This document shows positions 25,879 to 36,175 of a stretch of DNA of 64,000 bases, in pieces (positions within the stretch are counted from its first letter, which is position 1; each line of letters starts with the position of its first letter). The stretch is from the NCBI RefSeq assembly GCF_900129905.1, contig NZ_FQXG01000004.1:412664-476663 (forward strand), given 5' to 3'. Below the pieces are notes generated by a model that saw only the letters and a list, made by a program, of their open reading frames with translations, searched no databases and was not told the DNA's origin. The position numbers and the translations under genes are program-made. The stretch is from Ferrimonas marina. Lineage in GTDB: Bacteria; Pseudomonadota; Gammaproteobacteria; Enterobacterales; Shewanellaceae.

Positions 25879-27270
25879 ATGCGATCAGTGTTTCTCGCCC
25901 TTGCCCTGGCCAGCAGCGCCGCGGCCGCCACCCCCTTTTCCGCTGACACCCTCAGCCATGCCCAGTCCCTGCGCCAGCATGCGATGAGTAGCGACCATGC
26001 CTTCGAGGTGGTGGAAAGCCTTACCACCGAGGTGGGCCCCCGCCTGGCCGGCAGCGACGGCGATGCCCGTGCGGTGGCCTGGGCCAAGGCCCGGTTCGAG
26101 GCGATGGGGTTTGACCATGTCCGCTTGGAGCCGGTCACCATCCCTCACTGGGAGCGAGGCTACGCCGATGCCCGTGTCACCCTGCCCTTCCCCCAGCCTT
26201 TGGTGATCACCGCCCTGGGTAACTCGGTGGGCACCCCGGAAGGGGGGATTGAAGCCCCCATCGTACGTTTTGCCACCCTGGCCGATCTGGAAGCAGCAGA
26301 CCCTGCCGAGGTGAAAGGCAAGCTGGCCTTTATCGACCATAGGATGGAGCGGTTCAAGGACGGGCGCGGCTACGGCCCGGTGGTGAAGGCCCGGGGCCAG
26401 GGCGCAGTTGCCGCCGCCAAGAAGGGCGCTGCTGGCTTGCTGCTGCGCAGCGTCAGCACCAGTGCCCATCGCTTCGCCCACACCGGGGTGATGCGCTACG
26501 TCGACGGCGTCGCCAAGATCCCTGCCGTAGCCATCTCCGGCCCGGACGCGGATCAGCTGACCCGGATGCTGCAGCGTGACCCCAAGATCCAGGTCAAGTT
26601 GGAGCTGGAGGCGATGGATCATGGCGAAACCACCAGCTACAACGTCATTGGCGAGATCACCGGACAAAGCCAGCCGGAGGAGATCGTCCTGATCGGCGCC
26701 CACCTGGACTCCTGGGATGAGGGCACCGGGGCGCTGGACGACGGTGCCGGAGTGGGGATCGTGACCGCCGCCGCCGGCCATATCCTGGCGCTGAAGCAGC
26801 GCCCTGCCCGTACCATCCGGGTGGTACTCTACGCCGCCGAGGAGATTGGTCTGATCGGTGCAAAAGCCTACCGCGACGCCCATCAGGACACCCTGGCACA
26901 ACACTATGTGGCCGCAGAAGCGGACTTCGGTGCCGGTCCCATCTACCGGTTCGATACACGGGTTAACGAACAGGCGCTGCCGGCGATGACAGCACTGCAG
27001 CAGCAACTGGCGCCGCTGGGGGTCGAGCGGGGCCACAACCAGACCTGGGGCGGCCCGGACGTCTCCGTTCTGCCGCCGCTAGGGGTACCGGTGGCGGGCC
27101 TGGCGATGGATGGCACCGACTACTTCGACTATCACCACACCCCGGACGATACCCTGGATAAGATCCGTCCCGAGGCGATCCAGCAAAGCGCCGCGGTCTA
27201 TACCCTGTTTGCCTGGCTGATGGCCAACGCCGAGGCCGAGTTGCGTCCCATCCCCATGCCCCAGCCCTGA
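25879..27270 (+). CDS. Exported M28 family zinc aminopeptidase
   Basis: A 463-residue peptidase with signal peptide MRSVFLALALASSAAAA. A PA-type insert spans about residues 120-245. The catalytic M28 domain shows zinc ligands in GAHLDSWDEGTGALDDGAG (His275, Asp288), VLYAAEEIGLIGAKAY (Glu321/322), EADFGAG (Asp349) and FDYHHTPDDT. Relatives are plasma glutamate carboxypeptidase-like and Shewanella exported M28 enzymes that remove N-terminal residues from peptides in the periplasm or outside. It stands alone between two terminators. Confidence 0.93.
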   Translation: MRSVFLALALASSAAAATPFSADTLSHAQSLRQHAMSSDHAFEVVESLTTEVGPRLAGSDGDARAVAWAKARFEAMGFDHVRLEPVTIPHWERGYADARVTLPFPQPLVITALGNSVGTPEGGIEAPIVRFATLADLEAADPAEVKGKLAFIDHRMERFKDGRGYGPVVKARGQGAVAAAKKGAAGLLLRSVSTSAHRFAHTGVMRYVDGVAKIPAVAISGPDADQLTRMLQRDPKIQVKLELEAMDHGETTSYNVIGEITGQSQPEEIVLIGAHLDSWDEGTGALDDGAGVGIVTAAAGHILALKQRPARTIRVVLYAAEEIGLIGAKAYRDAHQDTLAQHYVAAEADFGAGPIYRFDTRVNEQALPAMTALQQQLAPLGVERGHNQTWGGPDVSVLPPLGVPVAGLAMDGTDYFDYHHTPDDTLDKIRPEAIQQSAAVYTLFAWLMANAEAELRPIPMPQP

Positions 27271-27296
27271 GCCAAGTCTGAGAACAACAGCCATAA

Positions 27297-27325
27297 AAAA
27301 CGCCGGTCATCAGACCGGCGTTTTC
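27297..27325. terminator. Bidirectional terminator
   Basis: Stem AAAACGCCGGTC / GACCGGCGTTTT with a 4-nt loop between the M28 gene (+) and the convergent GNAT gene (-). Confidence 0.92.
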
Positions 27326-27348
27326 CTCTCTGTCGTATCCCTGGCTCG

Positions 27349-27837
27349 CTACAGCGGCTTGACCTTATAACGAGCACCCTCGCCATAGTCCGCCAGGCAT
27401 TTGCTGATCCTCTGCCGGGTAAAGCCATGGCGACGCCAATAGCCGTCAGCACCGGCCACCGCCACCAGTGCCAGATGACTGAAGCCCTGCGCCCGGGCTC
27501 CGTCCTCAAGCTGCTCCAGCAGCGCCTTGGCAACGCCCAGACCCCGGGCCTGGGGGGAAACGGCCATATCATGCAGGTACATCTGCATCGTCTTTCCTGC
27601 ATCCGCTTCGGCTACCTGACCCAAGGGTGGAGGGGTGCCCAGCGGCCAGGGGTGGGCCAGGCAATAGGCCAGCAGGCACTCGTCACGCCAGACACCCCAG
27701 CAGCTTTGTGGCCCCAGTCGTTGCTTGCTTTGTAGCACCGATTTTGGCTCCACCAGTGTCTCACCGTAGGCCTCGCGCTGCAGCGCCATCACCCCTGGCC
27801 AATCAAGCTCAGTCAGGGGACGGATAGACAGGCTCAC
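27349..27837 (-). CDS. GNAT family N-acetyltransferase
   Basis: A 162-residue protein with the GNAT fold. Motif A reads [23 protein letters not shown] (the acetyl-CoA loop is QARGLG), followed by [18 protein letters not shown]. The substrate cannot be told from sequence. The start is GTG and overlaps the yaaA stop (GTGA), so the two are translationally coupled. Confidence 0.88.
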   Translation of the reverse strand: MSLSIRPLTELDWPGVMALQREAYGETLVEPKSVLQSKQRLGPQSCWGVWRDECLLAYCLAHPWPLGTPPPLGQVAEADAGKTMQMYLHDMAVSPQARGLGVAKALLEQLEDGARAQGFSHLALVAVAGADGYWRRHGFTRQRISKCLADYGEGARYKVKPL

Positions 27838-28607
27838 GGCTCGTCCCGCAGGAACACCATGGTGTCTTCACTGGAGTCCGCCTCTGAGAAACGGTAGCCA
27901 GCGTAGTTAAACGCCTCCAGATCCTTGGGCGATTGCGGTTGCTGCTCAATCATAAAGCGCGCCATCAGGCCGCGGGCCTTCTTGGCGTAGAAGCTGATGA
28001 TCTTGTACTGGCCGTTCTTCAGATCCTTAAACACCGGGGTGATCACCCGAGCTTCCAGCGCCTTGGGTTTCACCGCCTTGAAGTATTCGTTGGAGGCCAG
28101 GTTGATCAGCACGTTGTCGCCCTGCTCAGCCAGCGCCTGGTTCAGTGCCTCGGTGATGTGGTTGCCCCAGAAGGCGTACAGGTCCTTGCCGCGGACGTTA
28201 GCCAGCTTAGTGCCCATCTCCAGCCGATAGGCCTGCATCAGGTCCAGCGGTCGCAGCAGGCCATACAGCCCGGACAGGATCCGCAGGTGCTGTTGGGCGT
28301 GCTGCAGCTGGGATTCGCTCAAGCTGCTGGCATCGAGGCCGGTATACACGTCGCCATTGAAGGCCAGCACCGCCTGCTTGGCGTTGTCCGGGGTAAAGGG
28401 CGGCTGCCATTCGGCAAAGCGGGCGGCGTTGAGCCCCGCCAGCTTATCCGACAGCTTCATCAGGCTGGCCAAATCCGCCGGGGTCAGTTGACGGCAGGTG
28501 GCCATCAGCGCCTCGGCATGGTCCAGCATCGCCGGCTCACTGAAGGCCGGCACATGGGCCGGCGTGTCAAAATCGAGGTTCTTCGCCGGGGAGATCACCG
28601 CCAACAT
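27834..28607 (-). CDS. yaaA: Peroxide stress protein YaaA
   Basis: A 257-residue member of the YaaA (DUF328/UPF0246) family; E. coli YaaA is 258 aa. It begins [17 protein letters not shown] and holds the conserved [35 protein letters not shown] and [19 protein letters not shown]. coli YaaA is induced by peroxide through OxyR, binds DNA and limits iron-driven damage. The start at 28607 matches the family; a longer upstream frame is not supported. It is co-transcribed with the GNAT gene. Confidence 0.95.
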   Translation of the reverse strand: MLAVISPAKNLDFDTPAHVPAFSEPAMLDHAEALMATCRQLTPADLASLMKLSDKLAGLNAARFAEWQPPFTPDNAKQAVLAFNGDVYTGLDASSLSESQLQHAQQHLRILSGLYGLLRPLDLMQAYRLEMGTKLANVRGKDLYAFWGNHITEALNQALAEQGDNVLINLASNEYFKAVKPKALEARVITPVFKDLKNGQYKIISFYAKKARGLMARFMIEQQPQSPKDLEAFNYAGYRFSEADSSEDTMVFLRDEP

Positions 28608-28664
28608 AGTTGCATCCTTGGTTTCGCAGATTTGATGGGCCCAATATATCAATGGGCCAGACAC

Positions 28665-28689
28665 AAAAAAACCACGCCCGGAGGCGTGG
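28665..28689 (-). terminator. Terminator of alsT
   Basis: Stem CCACGCC / GGCGTGG (28672-28678, 28683-28689) with seven A on the left flank, giving a T run on the minus strand, 33 nt after the alsT stop. Confidence 0.82.
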
Positions 28690-28722
28690 CTTCTGGCTTT
28701 TTACGATTGCCGTTATCGAGAC

Positions 28723-30171
28723 TTAGCGGCCGCTAGTGGGCTCGCGCTCGGTCTCTTTCCAGGTATCGCAGTGCAGCTGCTTCTCCAGCACGGCAACGGT
28801 ACCGGCGTTGAACTCCGGGGTCTCACCGGCTTTCAGCTGGGACTCGTAGTCCTTGATGACAGCAATAGCCACCTTGGACAGGGTCACCAGGGCAATGATG
28901 TTCACCAGCGCCATCAGGCCCATGGACACATCAGCAAAGTTCCATACCAGGTTCAGAGAGGCCACGGAGCCCATCATTACCATGGCCAGTACGGCAACAC
29001 GGAACACGGTCAGTACGGTGTTGTTCTTGGTCAGGAACTTCACGTTGGTTTCCGCGTAGCTGTAGTTGGCGATGATGGAGCTGAAGCAGAACAGGATGAT
29101 GGCAAAGGCCACGAAGAAGGAGGACCAGCTACCCAACTCGTTGGTCAGTGCCAGCTGCAGCAGGCCGATGCCGCCCTGACCCTGCGGATCAGACAGCACG
29201 CCGGACAGCAGGATGATGGCCGCAGACGCAGTACAGATCACCAGGGTATCCACGAACACACCGATCATCTGAACAAAACCCTGGGAGGCCGGGTGGTTCG
29301 GGTTCGGGGTGGCGGAAGCGGCGATGTTGGCGGCGGAGCCCATACCAGCTTCGTTAGAGAACAGACCGCGGGCCACACCGGCCATGATGGCACCCATGGC
29401 ACCACCAGCGGCTTCCTGCAGGCCGAAGGCGGACTTGAAGATCAGCGCCAGGGCAGCCGGAACCTCAGTGATGTTCATCAGCAGCACAACCACGGCGATC
29501 AGCAGGTAGGCCACGGCCATGACCGGGACGATCAGCTCAGAGGCCTTGGCTACCTTCTTCAGGCCACCGAAGATGATGTAGGCACTACCGGCCACGATCA
29601 GCACGCCCAGCAGGGCCTTGTCGATACCAAAGGCGGTGTTGACGGCGTCCGCGATGGTGTTGGATTGCGCCGCGTTGAAGGCGAAACCGAAGGCGATGAT
29701 CAGCAGCACGGAGAACAGGGAGCCCATCCAGCGCTTACCCATGCCCTGCTCCATGTAGTAGGCCGGGCCGCCACGGTACAGACCGTCTTCGCCCTTCACC
29801 TTGTACACCTGAGCCAGGGTGGACTCGATGAACGCGGTCGCCATACCCAGCAGAGCGATGAGCCACATCCAGAAGATGGCGCCGGCGCCACCCACGGTGA
29901 TGGCCACGGCCACACCGGCCATGTTGCCGGTACCCACACGGGCTGCCATGGAGGTGCAGAACACCTGGAAGGAGGAGATACCGTCGGTCTTGTTGCGGCC
30001 CTCTTTGACCAGCTTGACCCCGTGGCCGAAGCGACGGAACTGGATAAAGCCGGTCATCACGGTGAACAACACACCCGCAGCCACCAATACGTAGATCAGG
30101 ACACTGCCCCAAAGCAGGCCGTTGGCCATATCGATGACAGCTTCAAAACCGCCTAGCAAAGATTCAAACAT
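28723..30171 (-). CDS. alsT: Sodium:alanine (amino acid) symporter, AgcS family
   Basis: A 482-residue inner membrane transporter with about 11 helices. Family motifs are FCTSMAARVGTGNMAGVAVAI, GGPAYYMEQGMGKRW, LFSNEAGMGSAANIAASA and a C-terminal TLSKVAIAVIKDYESQLK tail. Family members take up alanine or glycine with Na+. I looked for a glycine riboswitch upstream, as often precedes such genes, and saw none. A CRP-like site lies about 205 nt upstream. Confidence 0.94.
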   Translation of the reverse strand: MFESLLGGFEAVIDMANGLLWGSVLIYVLVAAGVLFTVMTGFIQFRRFGHGVKLVKEGRNKTDGISSFQVFCTSMAARVGTGNMAGVAVAITVGGAGAIFWMWLIALLGMATAFIESTLAQVYKVKGEDGLYRGGPAYYMEQGMGKRWMGSLFSVLLIIAFGFAFNAAQSNTIADAVNTAFGIDKALLGVLIVAGSAYIIFGGLKKVAKASELIVPVMAVAYLLIAVVVLLMNITEVPAALALIFKSAFGLQEAAGGAMGAIMAGVARGLFSNEAGMGSAANIAASATPNPNHPASQGFVQMIGVFVDTLVICTASAAIILLSGVLSDPQGQGGIGLLQLALTNELGSWSSFFVAFAIILFCFSSIIANYSYAETNVKFLTKNNTVLTVFRVAVLAMVMMGSVASLNLVWNFADVSMGLMALVNIIALVTLSKVAIAVIKDYESQLKAGETPEFNAGTVAVLEKQLHCDTWKETEREPTSGR

Positions 30172-30575
30172 ACAATCGTTCTTCTATATGAGCGCCCAAG
30201 GCGAGGTCGTGCCTCTTCTGGGGCGACTGAGTGTCAACTTCCATTCCTGGTCTTGCGGCCCTTCCTGGCCAGCTACCGGCAACTTCGTGCAATTTTGTTC
30301 TAATTCACCGCATAAATACGCTGCGGTGCGTCCAATAGCGGGCCGAAACATTAGCATACTTGATCTGCCAGACCGCGTGACCTTGGTCACACAGCATCAT
30401 TTTCCCAACCCGCAGTTTACAGCAGCGCATCCAGCCAACTCAGGGTTAGACACAACAGATCACCACAAAACCACTCCGCGGCAAAGTTATATGACTCAGG
30501 TGGAAGCCTTTCCTTAACCTTCTACGCTTATCAGTAACAGGACGTGATTATCCAATAAAACAATGGATTGTGACT
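30172..30575. other. Divergent intergenic region, alsT / OmpA-like gene
   Basis: About 400 nt between divergent genes, AT-richer than the coding flanks. It holds the CRP-like site at 30376-30391. I see no supported ORF or recognisable RNA. Confidence 0.5.
30376..30391. promoter_or_regulatory. CRP-like site
   Basis: CGTGACCTTGGTCACA agrees with TGTGA-N6-TCACA at nine of ten positions. It lies 205 nt upstream of alsT and 185 nt upstream of the OmpA-like gene, so either could be the target. Confidence 0.4.
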
Positions 30576-31514
30576 ATGAAAGGATTGATAGGGGCGCTGG
30601 CCCTGCTCTGCCCTTTTGCCCTGGCGGCGACGGACGAGACCCCCTGGTACCTCAGCATCGGCATCGGTGGCAGCCATTGGCAGGATCTTTGTCCCGGCAG
30701 CGAGCAGGCGGATCGCTGCGATGACACCGACACCCAATGGGACATCAGCGCCGGTTGGCACTTTATCGAGCCCCTGGCCGTGGAGGTGGGCCATGTCGAC
30801 CTGGGCGGCACCGAGTGGTCTCGGAATGAACAGTTAGGCCAGCGACTGTCCGGCGATGGTCTTCGATTCGCCTTGCGCGGCCAGGTCCCCCTGCCCCATC
30901 AGTTAGTGGTCAGTGGCGAACTGGGCGGACTTTGGTACGACAGCCAGGCCACTGACGCCAATGGCAGCGCCAGCGACAGCGGCATCGCCCCCTTTATTGG
31001 CGTAGGGCTGGATTACCAGATTAAATCCCGCTGGCAACTGGGCGCGAGGATCCGCCAGTACCAGGATCTGGAGGTCTCCGCCCTGTCCGCCCGCTCCGAC
31101 GTCACCACCTACTCGCTGCAGCTCAAGTACCGCTTCGGCCCCATGGACAGCCCCATTGCCCGGGCCCGGGTGGCCCTGCCATCGCCACTGCCCGCCTCCA
31201 CCACCCTGGTGTTCGGCTTTAACTCCTATCATCTGGATGAGGCCGCCCGGGATCAGCTCGGCCCTATTGGCCAATATATGCAGAGCACCCCCGGTGCACA
31301 GGCGGAGATCATCGGCTACACCGATCAGCAGGGCGACTCGGACTACAACCTGCTGCTGGGCCAGCGCCGCGCCGAAGCGGTGAAACTGCACCTGCAGCAG
31401 GCCTGGCAGATCCCGGAGGAGCGGCTGTTCACCACGACACGGGGCAGCCTGGACGCGGGGGCAAAACGGTCGGATTCTGATCGAAAAGCAACGATCAGCT
31501 TGTTCCTCGATTAG
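30576..31514 (+). CDS. OmpA-family outer membrane protein
   Basis: A 312-residue protein. The signal peptide MKGLIGALALLCPFALAA is followed by an eight-strand-like OmpA N-terminal barrel (about residues 25-190, ending LQLKYRFGP), a short linker and a C-terminal OmpA/peptidoglycan-binding domain (about 205-312). The latter has LVFGFNSYHLDE, AEIIGYTDQQGDSDYNLLLGQRRAEAVKLHL and a TRGSLD segment. GYTDxxG and LGQRRA are the core diaminopimelate-binding motifs. It probably anchors the outer membrane to the wall. I use the ATG at 30576; a GTG at 30570 is the alternative. Confidence 0.9.
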   Translation: MKGLIGALALLCPFALAATDETPWYLSIGIGGSHWQDLCPGSEQADRCDDTDTQWDISAGWHFIEPLAVEVGHVDLGGTEWSRNEQLGQRLSGDGLRFALRGQVPLPHQLVVSGELGGLWYDSQATDANGSASDSGIAPFIGVGLDYQIKSRWQLGARIRQYQDLEVSALSARSDVTTYSLQLKYRFGPMDSPIARARVALPSPLPASTTLVFGFNSYHLDEAARDQLGPIGQYMQSTPGAQAEIIGYTDQQGDSDYNLLLGQRRAEAVKLHLQQAWQIPEERLFTTTRGSLDAGAKRSDSDRKATISLFLD

Positions 31515-31657
31515 CCTGCATCCCCGATGGCGGCATTTCATAAAGGACAAACTGTAATTTATTTACATAACCGGTTGGCTTTATTGGGCAAATCGCCTTT
31601 AATGGAACAACCCTGATCCCCGGGCCTGCGGGCCCCAGCTAGTAATGGATTGACCAC

Positions 31658-32614
31658 ATGGCTAACGCGCTCGAACAACTTAAATCCCTCACCACCATCG
31701 TGGCCGACACCGGCGATATCGAAGCGATCCGCCGTTACCACCCAGAGGATGCCACCACCAACCCCTCGCTGATCCTTAAGGCCGCCCAGCTGCCCCAGTA
31801 CGAAGCCCTGATCAGCGACGCCGTGGCCTGGGCTCAGCAAGAGAGCCAGGACCCGGCCCAGCAGCTGGAAGACGCCGCGGATAAGCTGGCGGTGAACATT
31901 GGCCTGGAGATCCTCAAGATCGTCCCCGGTCGCATCTCCACCGAGGTGGACGCTCGCCTCTCCTTTGATACCCAGGCCTCCGTGGCCAAGGCCCGCAAGT
32001 TGATCCGTCTGTATCAGCAGGCTGGGGTGGGTCCGGAGCGGATCCTGATCAAGCTGGCCTCCACCTGGGAGGGGATCCGCGCCGCCGAGCAGCTGGAGCA
32101 GGAGGGGATCAACTGCAACCTGACCCTGCTGTTCAGCTTCGCCCAGGCCCGTGCCTGTGCCGAAGCCGGCGTTTACCTGATCTCCCCCTTCGTCGGTCGC
32201 ATCCTCGACTGGTACAAGGCCAAGACCGGCGAAGACTACCAGGGCAAAGACGACCCGGGCGTCATCTCCGTCAGCCAGATCTACCGCTACTACAAGGAGC
32301 ACGCCTACGACACCGTGGTGATGGGCGCCAGCTTCCGTAACACCGGTGAGATCCTGGCCCTGGCCGGCTGCGACCGCCTGACCATCAGCCCGGCGTTGCT
32401 GGAGGAGCTGGAGCAGTCCAGCGTTGAGGTGGTACGCGAGCTGGATTACCAGGGCGAGGTGCACTCCCGTCCGGCCCCGCTGTCTGAGGGCCAGTTCCGC
32501 TGGGAGCTGAACCAGGACCCGATGGCCGTAGAGAAGCTGGCGGAGGGGATCCGCAACTTCGCCATCGACCAGGACAAGCTGGAGACCATGCTGCGCGAGC
32601 GCCTCGGTCTGTAA
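31658..32614 (+). CDS. tal: Transaldolase
   Basis: A 318-residue TalB-type enzyme of the non-oxidative pentose phosphate pathway (E. coli TalB 317). It begins [20 protein letters not shown] (Asp17); DATTNPSL is present, and the Schiff-base lysine is Lys132 in [11 protein letters not shown]. It is followed by pgi after about 60 nt that include a short hairpin (CGCCCGG/CCGGGCG at 32632-32651), so partial read-through is likely. Confidence 0.98.
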   Translation: MANALEQLKSLTTIVADTGDIEAIRRYHPEDATTNPSLILKAAQLPQYEALISDAVAWAQQESQDPAQQLEDAADKLAVNIGLEILKIVPGRISTEVDARLSFDTQASVAKARKLIRLYQQAGVGPERILIKLASTWEGIRAAEQLEQEGINCNLTLLFSFAQARACAEAGVYLISPFVGRILDWYKAKTGEDYQGKDDPGVISVSQIYRYYKEHAYDTVVMGASFRNTGEILALAGCDRLTISPALLEELEQSSVEVVRELDYQGEVHSRPAPLSEGQFRWELNQDPMAVEKLAEGIRNFAIDQDKLETMLRERLGL

Positions 32615-32673
32615 CCCCTATTCCCTATCATCGCCCGGCATTGTCCGGGCGTTACTTTATGGACAAAGCCCCA

Positions 32674-34314
32674 ATGAGCACATTGACCCAACTGCCAGCC
32701 TGGCAACAACTGAGCCAATGCCGAGCCCGCCTGGAGCAGCAATCGCTTCGTCAGGCCTTTGCCGATGACCCCCAGCGTGCCGAGCGCTATACCGTGCGCG
32801 CCGCAGGCCTGATGCTGGACTACGCCAAGAACCGCATTGATCAGCCCACCCTGGATGCCTTGCTGGCCCTGGCCGAGCAGGGAGGCCTGCCCCAGCTGCG
32901 CGACGCCATGTTTGCCGGCGAGGCGATCAACAACACCGAAGGTCGCGCCGTGCTGCACACCGCGCTGCGGAATCGTCAGCGTGACAGCATCCTGGTGGAG
33001 GGCGAGAACGTGGTGCCGGAAGTGCGCGCCACCCTGGCCAAGATGAAAGGCTTTGTTGAGCAGATCCACAACGGCGAGCGCACCGGCTACACCGGCCAGG
33101 CCTTTACCGACGTGATCGCCATCGGCATCGGTGGCTCCTTCCTTGGCCCCAAGGTGGCCACCGAGGCACTGCGCCCCTACGCCAAGCCACTGCGGATGCA
33201 CTACGTTGCCAACGTCGATGGCACCGCCCTGGCCGAGAAACTGAAAAAGGTCGACCCGGCCACCACCCTGGTGGTGATGTCCTCCAAGTCCTTCACCACC
33301 CAGGAGACCCTGGCCAACACTGAAAGCACCCGGGACTGGTTCCTGGCCAGCGGTGCCAGCCAGGCCGACGTGGCCAAGCACTTTGTCGCGGTCAGCTCCA
33401 ACGTACCGGCAGCGGTGGCCTTTGGCATCGACGCCGACAACGTGTTCCCGATGTGGGATTGGGTCGGCGGCCGCTACTCGCTGTGGTCCGCCATCGGTTT
33501 GCCCATCGCCCTGGCGGTCGGTTTTGACCACTTTGAGCAGCTGCTCGCTGGTGCCGAAGCGATGGACCGCCATTTCTGTGAGGCCCCGCTGGAACAGAAT
33601 ATGCCAGTGCTAATGGGCTTGCTGGCGCTGTGGTACGACAACTTCTTCGATGCCCAGAGCCAGGTGATCCTCAGCTACGACCACTACCTGCGTGGCCTGC
33701 CCGCCTACGTCCAGCAGCTGGATATGGAGAGCAACGGCAAGGGTGTGGACAAAGAGGGTAACCCGGTCGATTACCGCACCGGCCCGGTGATCTGGGGCGG
33801 CGAGGGCACCAACGGACAACACGCCTACCACCAGTTGCTGCACCAGGGCACCGCCCTGATCCCGGCGGACTTTATCCTGCCGCTCAACAGCCACAATCCG
33901 CTGGGTCGTCACCACAACATGCTGGCTGCCAACTGCCTGGCCCAGGCCCAGGCCCTGATGCAAGGTAAGACCCTGGAGGAAGCCAAGGCGGAACTGGCTG
34001 GTAAGGGCCTGTCCGAGACCGAGCTGGACACCCTGGCCAAGCACAAGGTGATGCCGGGCAACCGCCCCAGCAACACCCTGCTGATGGACCAGCTGACACC
34101 GGCCACCCTGGGGGCACTGATCGCCCTGTATGAGCACCGCACCTTTGTGCAAGGCGCGCTGTGGGGGATCAACTCCTTCGATCAATGGGGGGTGGAACTG
34201 GGCAAGGTATTGGGTAACGCGGTGCTGGCGGAGATCGAGGCGGAAAACCCCGCCTATCAGCAGGACAGCTCAACCAACGCACTGATCGCCTGCCTGCGAA
34301 AAGGGCACATCTGA
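32674..34314 (+). CDS. pgi: Glucose-6-phosphate isomerase
   Basis: A 546-residue enzyme interconverting glucose-6-P and fructose-6-P. Motifs are [44 protein letters not shown] (signature 1), [22 protein letters not shown] and the C-terminal signature [18 protein letters not shown]. Start: [10 protein letters not shown] at 32674 aligns with homologues; an ATG at 32659 is possible, and neither has a strong ribosome site. It is paired with tal, linking glycolysis and the pentose phosphate pathway. Confidence 0.97.
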   Translation: MSTLTQLPAWQQLSQCRARLEQQSLRQAFADDPQRAERYTVRAAGLMLDYAKNRIDQPTLDALLALAEQGGLPQLRDAMFAGEAINNTEGRAVLHTALRNRQRDSILVEGENVVPEVRATLAKMKGFVEQIHNGERTGYTGQAFTDVIAIGIGGSFLGPKVATEALRPYAKPLRMHYVANVDGTALAEKLKKVDPATTLVVMSSKSFTTQETLANTESTRDWFLASGASQADVAKHFVAVSSNVPAAVAFGIDADNVFPMWDWVGGRYSLWSAIGLPIALAVGFDHFEQLLAGAEAMDRHFCEAPLEQNMPVLMGLLALWYDNFFDAQSQVILSYDHYLRGLPAYVQQLDMESNGKGVDKEGNPVDYRTGPVIWGGEGTNGQHAYHQLLHQGTALIPADFILPLNSHNPLGRHHNMLAANCLAQAQALMQGKTLEEAKAELAGKGLSETELDTLAKHKVMPGNRPSNTLLMDQLTPATLGALIALYEHRTFVQGALWGINSFDQWGVELGKVLGNAVLAEIEAENPAYQQDSSTNALIACLRKGHI

Positions 34315-34418
34315 TCGCCATCGGCCGGTAACGTTGTTGCAACATTTTCATTGCATGGTGTTTTCCATCTGTGATATCTAGATTGTGACAACAGGAAAAA
34401 CCGTTGGGGGGATGTGTT

Positions 34419-34610
34419 ATGGAAAGACTGGATTACGGTTCACCGGAAGGAAGTGTGGTGGAGAAACCGACCCGCTCACGGGGCAGCAAGAAGCGCAAAT
34501 GGCGTGAAATTGAAGCACTGAAAGAACGGGCACGGTTGCGCAAAGAGCTGGAAGACATCGACTTCTGCTTTGAGTTCACCGCCGACGTGGAAGACATGCT
34601 GGAAGAGTAA
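34419..34610 (+). CDS. DUF3545 family small protein
   Basis: A 63-residue protein, MERLDYGSPEG then a basic KPTRSRGSKKRKWREIEALKERARL stretch and an acidic end (DVEDMLEE). The KKRKWREIEALK core and length fit the DUF3545 family of Shewanella and Vibrio relatives, whose function is unknown. A G-rich ribosome site (GGGGGG) lies 7 nt before the ATG, and a strong terminator follows, so it is a single-gene unit. Confidence 0.8.
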   Translation: MERLDYGSPEGSVVEKPTRSRGSKKRKWREIEALKERARLRKELEDIDFCFEFTADVEDMLEE

Positions 34611-34640
34611 GGCATCCACCCAAACGCGACAGATAAAGGA

Positions 34641-34668
34641 AACGCCCCGCAATGCGGGGCGTTTTTTT
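34641..34668. terminator. Terminator after the DUF3545 gene
   Basis: Stem AACGCCCCGC / GCGGGGCGTT with a 3-nt loop and TTTTTTT, between convergent genes. Confidence 0.92.
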
Positions 34669-34694
34669 GTCTTCAATTCAGCGCAGTGGCGCCG

Positions 34695-35249
34695 CTAGGG
34701 GGCTTCCGCCTCCAGCTCCGCCAGGTAGGCGCGCAGATCCTCGTACTCCTGGTCATTGCCCTCGCTGAACAGCGGGTCTTCGATCAGCTTGGTCGCCACC
34801 TTCTGCTGCAGGATGGCCCAGTCCGCCTCGGTCAGCTCCTGCTCCAGCACCGGCAGCACATAACGCTCCTCCTGCTCCAGGTGATGGCGTTGCTGGTGGG
34901 CAAAGTCGCGCAGATCGGCAATCAGCCGCTCCCGCGGCACCACCGCATCGTTGAGGATCATATTGAGGGTATCCATCAACTGGTCGGTGGATTCCGCCAG
35001 TACCTTATGCTCCTGGCCCAGCCGGTGCACCGTTTCCGCCCCTTTGCCCTGCTTCTCCAGGTAGTACTGGTAGAGGATATCCTCCATCGGGTGGTGGCTA
35101 TGATCGGCGTAGCGCTGCAGGTAGTCGATCACATCCCGCACCAGTGGCAGGCTCACCTCCTGGCCCAAAGCCAGACGATTCGCTTTGTTATCCAACAGCG
35201 CCAGCAACGTAGCGATGTGGGCATGATCAGTGTGGATCCTTGCCAGCAT
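34695..35249 (-). CDS. Hemerythrin-like cation-binding protein
   Basis: A 184-residue all-helical HHE protein. Iron-ligand candidates are HTDHAHIATLLALL (His near 4-9), DHSHHPMEDILYQYYLE (His and Glu), and HHLEQEERYVLPVLEQELTEADW. The pattern H...HHxxE...HxxxEE fits the bacterial hemerythrin domain (YtfE/DUF438-like relatives), used in oxygen, nitric oxide or iron handling. The ATG at 35249 has AGGGTGAG just upstream; a longer frame is less likely. No functional partner is adjacent. Confidence 0.85.
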   Translation of the reverse strand: MLARIHTDHAHIATLLALLDNKANRLALGQEVSLPLVRDVIDYLQRYADHSHHPMEDILYQYYLEKQGKGAETVHRLGQEHKVLAESTDQLMDTLNMILNDAVVPRERLIADLRDFAHQQRHHLEQEERYVLPVLEQELTEADWAILQQKVATKLIEDPLFSEGNDQEYEDLRAYLAELEAEAP

Positions 35250-35351
35250 AGGCTCACCCTTCTGTCCGTAAAGTGTTATCTCAACCTTAACTGTTAGCAT
35301 GGGCTGAGAAAAGCGCGAACGCCTTGATCCCCATCAATGGCCGGTGATGCC

Positions 35352-36032
35352 TTACTGCGGCAGGCGGGGTTGCCAATCGATGGGATCCAGGCCCTGCTGC
35401 TGCAGCAAGGCGTTGGTCTGGGTAAAGTGGCCGCAGTCAAAAAAGCCCCGGTAGGCCGACAGCGGCGAGGGGTGAGGGGCATCCAGCACATGATGACGAC
35501 TGCGGTCGATCCCCTTGCCTTTCTTCTGGGCATGGCTGCCCCACAGCAAGAACACCACCCCCTCTCGCTCCCGGTTCACCGCCTCGATCACCGCATCGGT
35601 GAAGCGCTCCCAACCCAGCTTGGCGTGAGAATGAGCCTGGCCGTCGACCACCGTCAGCACCGTATTGAGCAGCAACACCCCCTGATCGGCCCAGCTGCCC
35701 AGGTAGCCATGCTCTGGCAACTCAAAACCGGGAAACTCCTGGGCCAGCGCCTTGTAGATATTTACCAGCGATGGCGGCGGCTTGATTCCGGGGGCAACGG
35801 AGAAGCACAGGCCATGGGCCTGATTAGGGCCGTGGTAGGGATCCTGGCCCAGGATCACCACCTTAACCTGGTCAAAGTCAGTACGTTGAAACGCCTCGAA
35901 CACCTGGTGCTCAGGGGGATAGATGAGCTGGCCCTCGCTGCGCCACTGGGCCAGCTGCGTCATCATCTGGCGAAAATAGGGCTGGGCTTGCTCCTCGGCC
36001 AGGATAGGGCCCCACTGGTTCTGCACCGGCAT
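35352..36032 (-). CDS. ung: Uracil-DNA glycosylase
   Basis: A 226-residue family 1 UDG (E. coli 229). The catalytic water-activating motif is [18 protein letters not shown] with Asp64. The uracil-binding and Leu-loop motif is [17 protein letters not shown]. It removes uracil from DNA, starting base excision repair. The ATG at 36032 has AAAGGAG at good spacing; the frame upstream runs into the nfo region and is not used. It is divergent from nfo, which acts on the abasic site it leaves. Confidence 0.97.
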   Translation of the reverse strand: MPVQNQWGPILAEEQAQPYFRQMMTQLAQWRSEGQLIYPPEHQVFEAFQRTDFDQVKVVILGQDPYHGPNQAHGLCFSVAPGIKPPPSLVNIYKALAQEFPGFELPEHGYLGSWADQGVLLLNTVLTVVDGQAHSHAKLGWERFTDAVIEAVNREREGVVFLLWGSHAQKKGKGIDRSRHHVLDAPHPSPLSAYRGFFDCGHFTQTNALLQQQGLDPIDWQPRLPQ

Positions 36033-36175
36033 CTTGTTCTCCTTTGGCGATGTTGGCGCCAGCATAGCGAAGCGGCGGGCTGCGGAAAAGCCAGGGCGGG
36101 CAATCGCTTTCCCCGGCTTGCCCGGGCAGGACCGACACCGTACCATCGCGCCAGCCAAGCCAGTTCGGAGAGAAC

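Noticed and set aside
28771-30156. 461-codon open frame on the plus strand
   Set aside because: Antisense shadow of alsT; extreme Gly, His and Gln content and no domain.
30172-30575. Glycine riboswitch before alsT
   Set aside because: I looked on the minus strand for the conserved glycine aptamer core and did not find it.
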